DNA from: Saccharibacillus soli
GTDB lineage: Bacteria > Bacillota > Bacilli > Paenibacillales > Paenibacillaceae
NCBI GenBank assembly: GCA_002189105.1
Contig: NIOB01000001.1
Coordinates: forward strand, 124,001 to 188,000
Direction of reading: 5' to 3'
Length of the DNA: 64,000 nucleotides
The translations under genes were made by a program, and so were the position numbers. Shown here piece after piece: positions 62,366 to 64,000 of the stretch (its first letter is position 1; every line of letters begins with the position of its first letter). The notes beneath the pieces are model-generated. The model saw only the letters and a program-made list of their open reading frames with translations, ran no database searches and was not told the origin of the DNA.

Positions 62366-62866
62366 CTAAAGATCCTCCCGGTACCGCGTCCCATAGTGCT
62401 CTTTTTCCGCGCGAACTGCGCCTCTAAGCAGATCTTTGACCTTTTCGGCGTCCGGCACATCCTCAAGGCGAATCTCCGGCGTGGTGGGATCGGTGGAGTA
62501 GATGGTGATTGTCCCAACGCCCATCATCCGATCCATCGCCGTTTTTTCCAATGCGACATCCTTGACACGAACCAGCTCCACCTCGTCGCTTTTTTTGCCA
62601 ACCAATCCGGTCGTGACGATCAAGCGCTGGCTGGTGATCTTATAGTGAACATTGTTCATCAGCAGACCGCTGCGAATCTTGTCGCCCAGATCCGAGGGTT
62701 TGCCTTCCCAGAGCGTCTTCTCCGTGCGGGGATCAGGCGTTTCAGCTCGGGCAGATTGGCGGGAAGCCTCGGCGCCTCCAGATGCTGGATGTAACGGTTG
62801 ACCGCATTTTGCGCAGAAGTTGGCTTCATCGGGGGATGCGGTTCCACAATTGGTGCAATAGATCAT
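62366..62866 (-). CDS. zinc-ribbon plus bacterial PH domain protein
   Basis: About 166 residues. The N-terminus is a zinc ribbon, MIYCTNCGTASPDEANFCAKCG, with two CxxC pairs. After a disordered linker the rest is a PH-like (bPH2/YdbT-type) domain with YKITSQRLIVTTGLVGKKSDE and VGTITIYSTDPTTPEIRLED. I chose the ATG at 62866, preceded by AGAGGATG on the minus strand; the longer frame from 62887 starts within that ribosome site. Function unknown; probably cytoplasmic. Confidence 0.82.
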   Translation of the reverse strand: MIYCTNCGTASPDEANFCAKCGQPLHPASGGAEASRQSARAETPDPRTEKTLWEGKPSDLGDKIRSGLLMNNVHYKITSQRLIVTTGLVGKKSDEVELVRVKDVALEKTAMDRMMGVGTITIYSTDPTTPEIRLEDVPDAEKVKDLLRGAVRAEKEHYGTRYREDL

Positions 62867-62968
62867 ACACTCATCCTCTTTTCTCAAAAATGTAAGGGTT
62901 TTGTGCTGCCTCTTCGTCTATAGTACAATAAAACGAACGCAAAAGTTGAACATTGAGGAGCGATTGAC

Positions 62969-63946
62969 ATGCTGTGGCACGAATTGACCATACATACGAC
63001 CGAGGAAGCGGTGGAAGCTATCTCGAATTTTCTGCATGAAGCAGGAGCGGGCGGTGTTTCGATCGAAGAATCCGGCAATCTGAATAAAAAACGTGAACGT
63101 CCTTACGGCGAGTGGTTCGATCAGCCGCTCAACGATATTCCGGAAGGTCGCGCGGAGATCAAAGGTTATTTTTCCGAAGACACTGATATTGAAGCGGTAT
63201 TGAAGGAAGTGCAGGAGCGTACGGAAGAACTGGCCACCTTCAACATTGATACCGGCAGTCCAACGTATGAAAAAAGACTGGTGGACGAAGAAGAGTGGGC
63301 AACCGCCTGGAAGGCGTATTATAAACCGCTTAAAGTATCCGATACCTTGACGATCAAGCCGGTGTGGGAAGAATACGAAGCTGCCGAAGGCGAGAAGATC
63401 ATCGAACTTGATCCGGGCATGGCCTTTGGTACGGGCACTCACCCGACAACGGCGCTGTGTCTGCGTGCGCTGGAAAGCATTGTCAAAGGCGGCGAAGACG
63501 TCATCGACGTGGGTACAGGCTCAGGCATCCTGTCGATTGGAGCCATTAAACTGGGAGCAAAACGGGCATTGGCGCTAGATCTCGATCCGGTCGCGGTCAA
63601 AAGCGCCCAGGAAAACGTCGCATTGAATGGATTGTCCGACCAGATCACAGTCAAGGAAAGCGATCTGCTGTCGATGCTGACACCAGGCGGACACGGCGCT
63701 TCGGATGATACCGGGGTAGAACTTCCCGTTCAGATCGTGGTCGCCAACATTTTGGCCGAGATCATTCTGCTGTTTACGGATGATGTGTTCCAAGCCCTGC
63801 GTCCGGGCGGTCTGTATCTGGCTTCGGGCATTTACAAGGACAAGGAGCAGGCAGTGCGTGACGGATTGACGGCTGCCGGTCTAACCATTCGTAATGTGCA
63901 TCGTGAGGAGGATTGGCTGGCGTTTATCGCGGAGAAGGTGGTCTAA
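62969..63946 (+). CDS. prmA: ribosomal protein L11 methyltransferase
   Basis: A 325-residue SAM-dependent methyltransferase. The N-terminal substrate domain begins MLWHELTIHTTEEAVEAI. The methyltransferase domain has DPGMAFGTGTHPTT, the SAM-binding VIDVGTGSGILSIGAIKLGA and NPP-type motif VANILAEII. It trimethylates L11. GAGGAG precedes the ATG. The gene order relative to dnaJ is that of Bacillales except for the inserted genes. Confidence 0.97.
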   Translation: MLWHELTIHTTEEAVEAISNFLHEAGAGGVSIEESGNLNKKRERPYGEWFDQPLNDIPEGRAEIKGYFSEDTDIEAVLKEVQERTEELATFNIDTGSPTYEKRLVDEEEWATAWKAYYKPLKVSDTLTIKPVWEEYEAAEGEKIIELDPGMAFGTGTHPTTALCLRALESIVKGGEDVIDVGTGSGILSIGAIKLGAKRALALDLDPVAVKSAQENVALNGLSDQITVKESDLLSMLTPGGHGASDDTGVELPVQIVVANILAEIILLFTDDVFQALRPGGLYLASGIYKDKEQAVRDGLTAAGLTIRNVHREEDWLAFIAEKVV

Positions 63947-64000
63947 ATGGACAACCTGTTCGCGTTTTCGTTTGACCAACTGCCCTTTATTCTGATTGTC
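63947..64000 (+). CDS. start of a membrane protein gene, possibly site-2 protease (partial)
   Basis: An ATG directly follows the prmA stop codon, and the frame is open to the window end (18 residues). The start MDNLFAFSFDQLPFILIV has the pattern of Paenibacillus M50 site-2 protease family proteins, which often follow prmA. The evidence is too short to be sure. Confidence 0.4.
   Translation, partial: MDNLFAFSFDQLPFILIV

Overview
The window reads as about 64 kb of chromosome from a Gram-positive bacterium of the Paenibacillaceae. Evidence: moderately high GC with strong AGGAGG-type ribosome sites, CIRCE control of hrcA, a leucine T-box before leuS, lipoprotein solute-binding proteins with Paenibacillus-style sugar ABC operons, and a Bacillales housekeeping order (comEB-comEA-comEC, holA, rpsT, lepA, hemW, hrcA-grpE-dnaK-dnaJ, prmA). 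The sporulation genes gpr and spoIIP, which sit between rpsT and lepA in Bacillus subtilis, are absent here. That would fit a lineage with reduced sporulation such as Saccharibacillus; this genus guess is inference only.

Layout. 1-13.1 kb is an arabinoside-utilisation region: a partial ArsR regulator, a CUT1 sugar ABC transporter, a GH43 enzyme, two GH127 beta-L-arabinofuranosidase-type enzymes, and AraC and ROK regulators. 13.4-14.6 kb holds a two-subunit chromate-type (CHR) transporter. 14.7-20.6 kb is a signalling cluster: response regulator/PP2C phosphatase, Jag-N/FapA protein, STAS anti-anti-sigma protein, and a membrane HD-GYP protein fused to an RsbW-like kinase domain. 20.7-22.9 kb is a GlnK/GlnL-type two-component pair. 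23.1-28.3 kb is a GNAT gene, a TcyJKLMN-like amino-acid ABC operon and an M20 amidohydrolase, with an array of six structured hairpins just before the M20 gene. 28.5-34.4 kb has DinB, tRNA-Pro, and a LacI regulator with an LplB/LplC-type sugar ABC operon sharing palindromic operators. 34.5-38.4 kb carries an ABC exporter pair, a soluble chemoreceptor and a HEAT-repeat protein.

From 38.4 kb the window is mostly core genome: T-box-leuS, competence genes, an ECF sigma/anti-sigma pair, holA, rpsT, lepA, hemW, a short NAGS-like acetyltransferase, the hrcA heat-shock operon and prmA. A MarR/MFS efflux pair and a 59-residue membrane protein lie between dnaJ and prmA.

The most unusual signals are: (1) the 3 x 112-bp array of six hairpins at 26815-27152, with compensatory stem changes and a nearly invariant internal loop; (2) the partner-switching cluster in which a c-di-GMP phosphodiesterase-type domain and an anti-sigma kinase domain share one membrane protein; (3) a degenerate copy of the 3' half of the leuS T-box leader before comEA; and (4) two long nested inverted repeats in intergenic DNA at 10527-10633 and 51794-51916. 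All calls come from reading the sequence; no database search or folding program was run.
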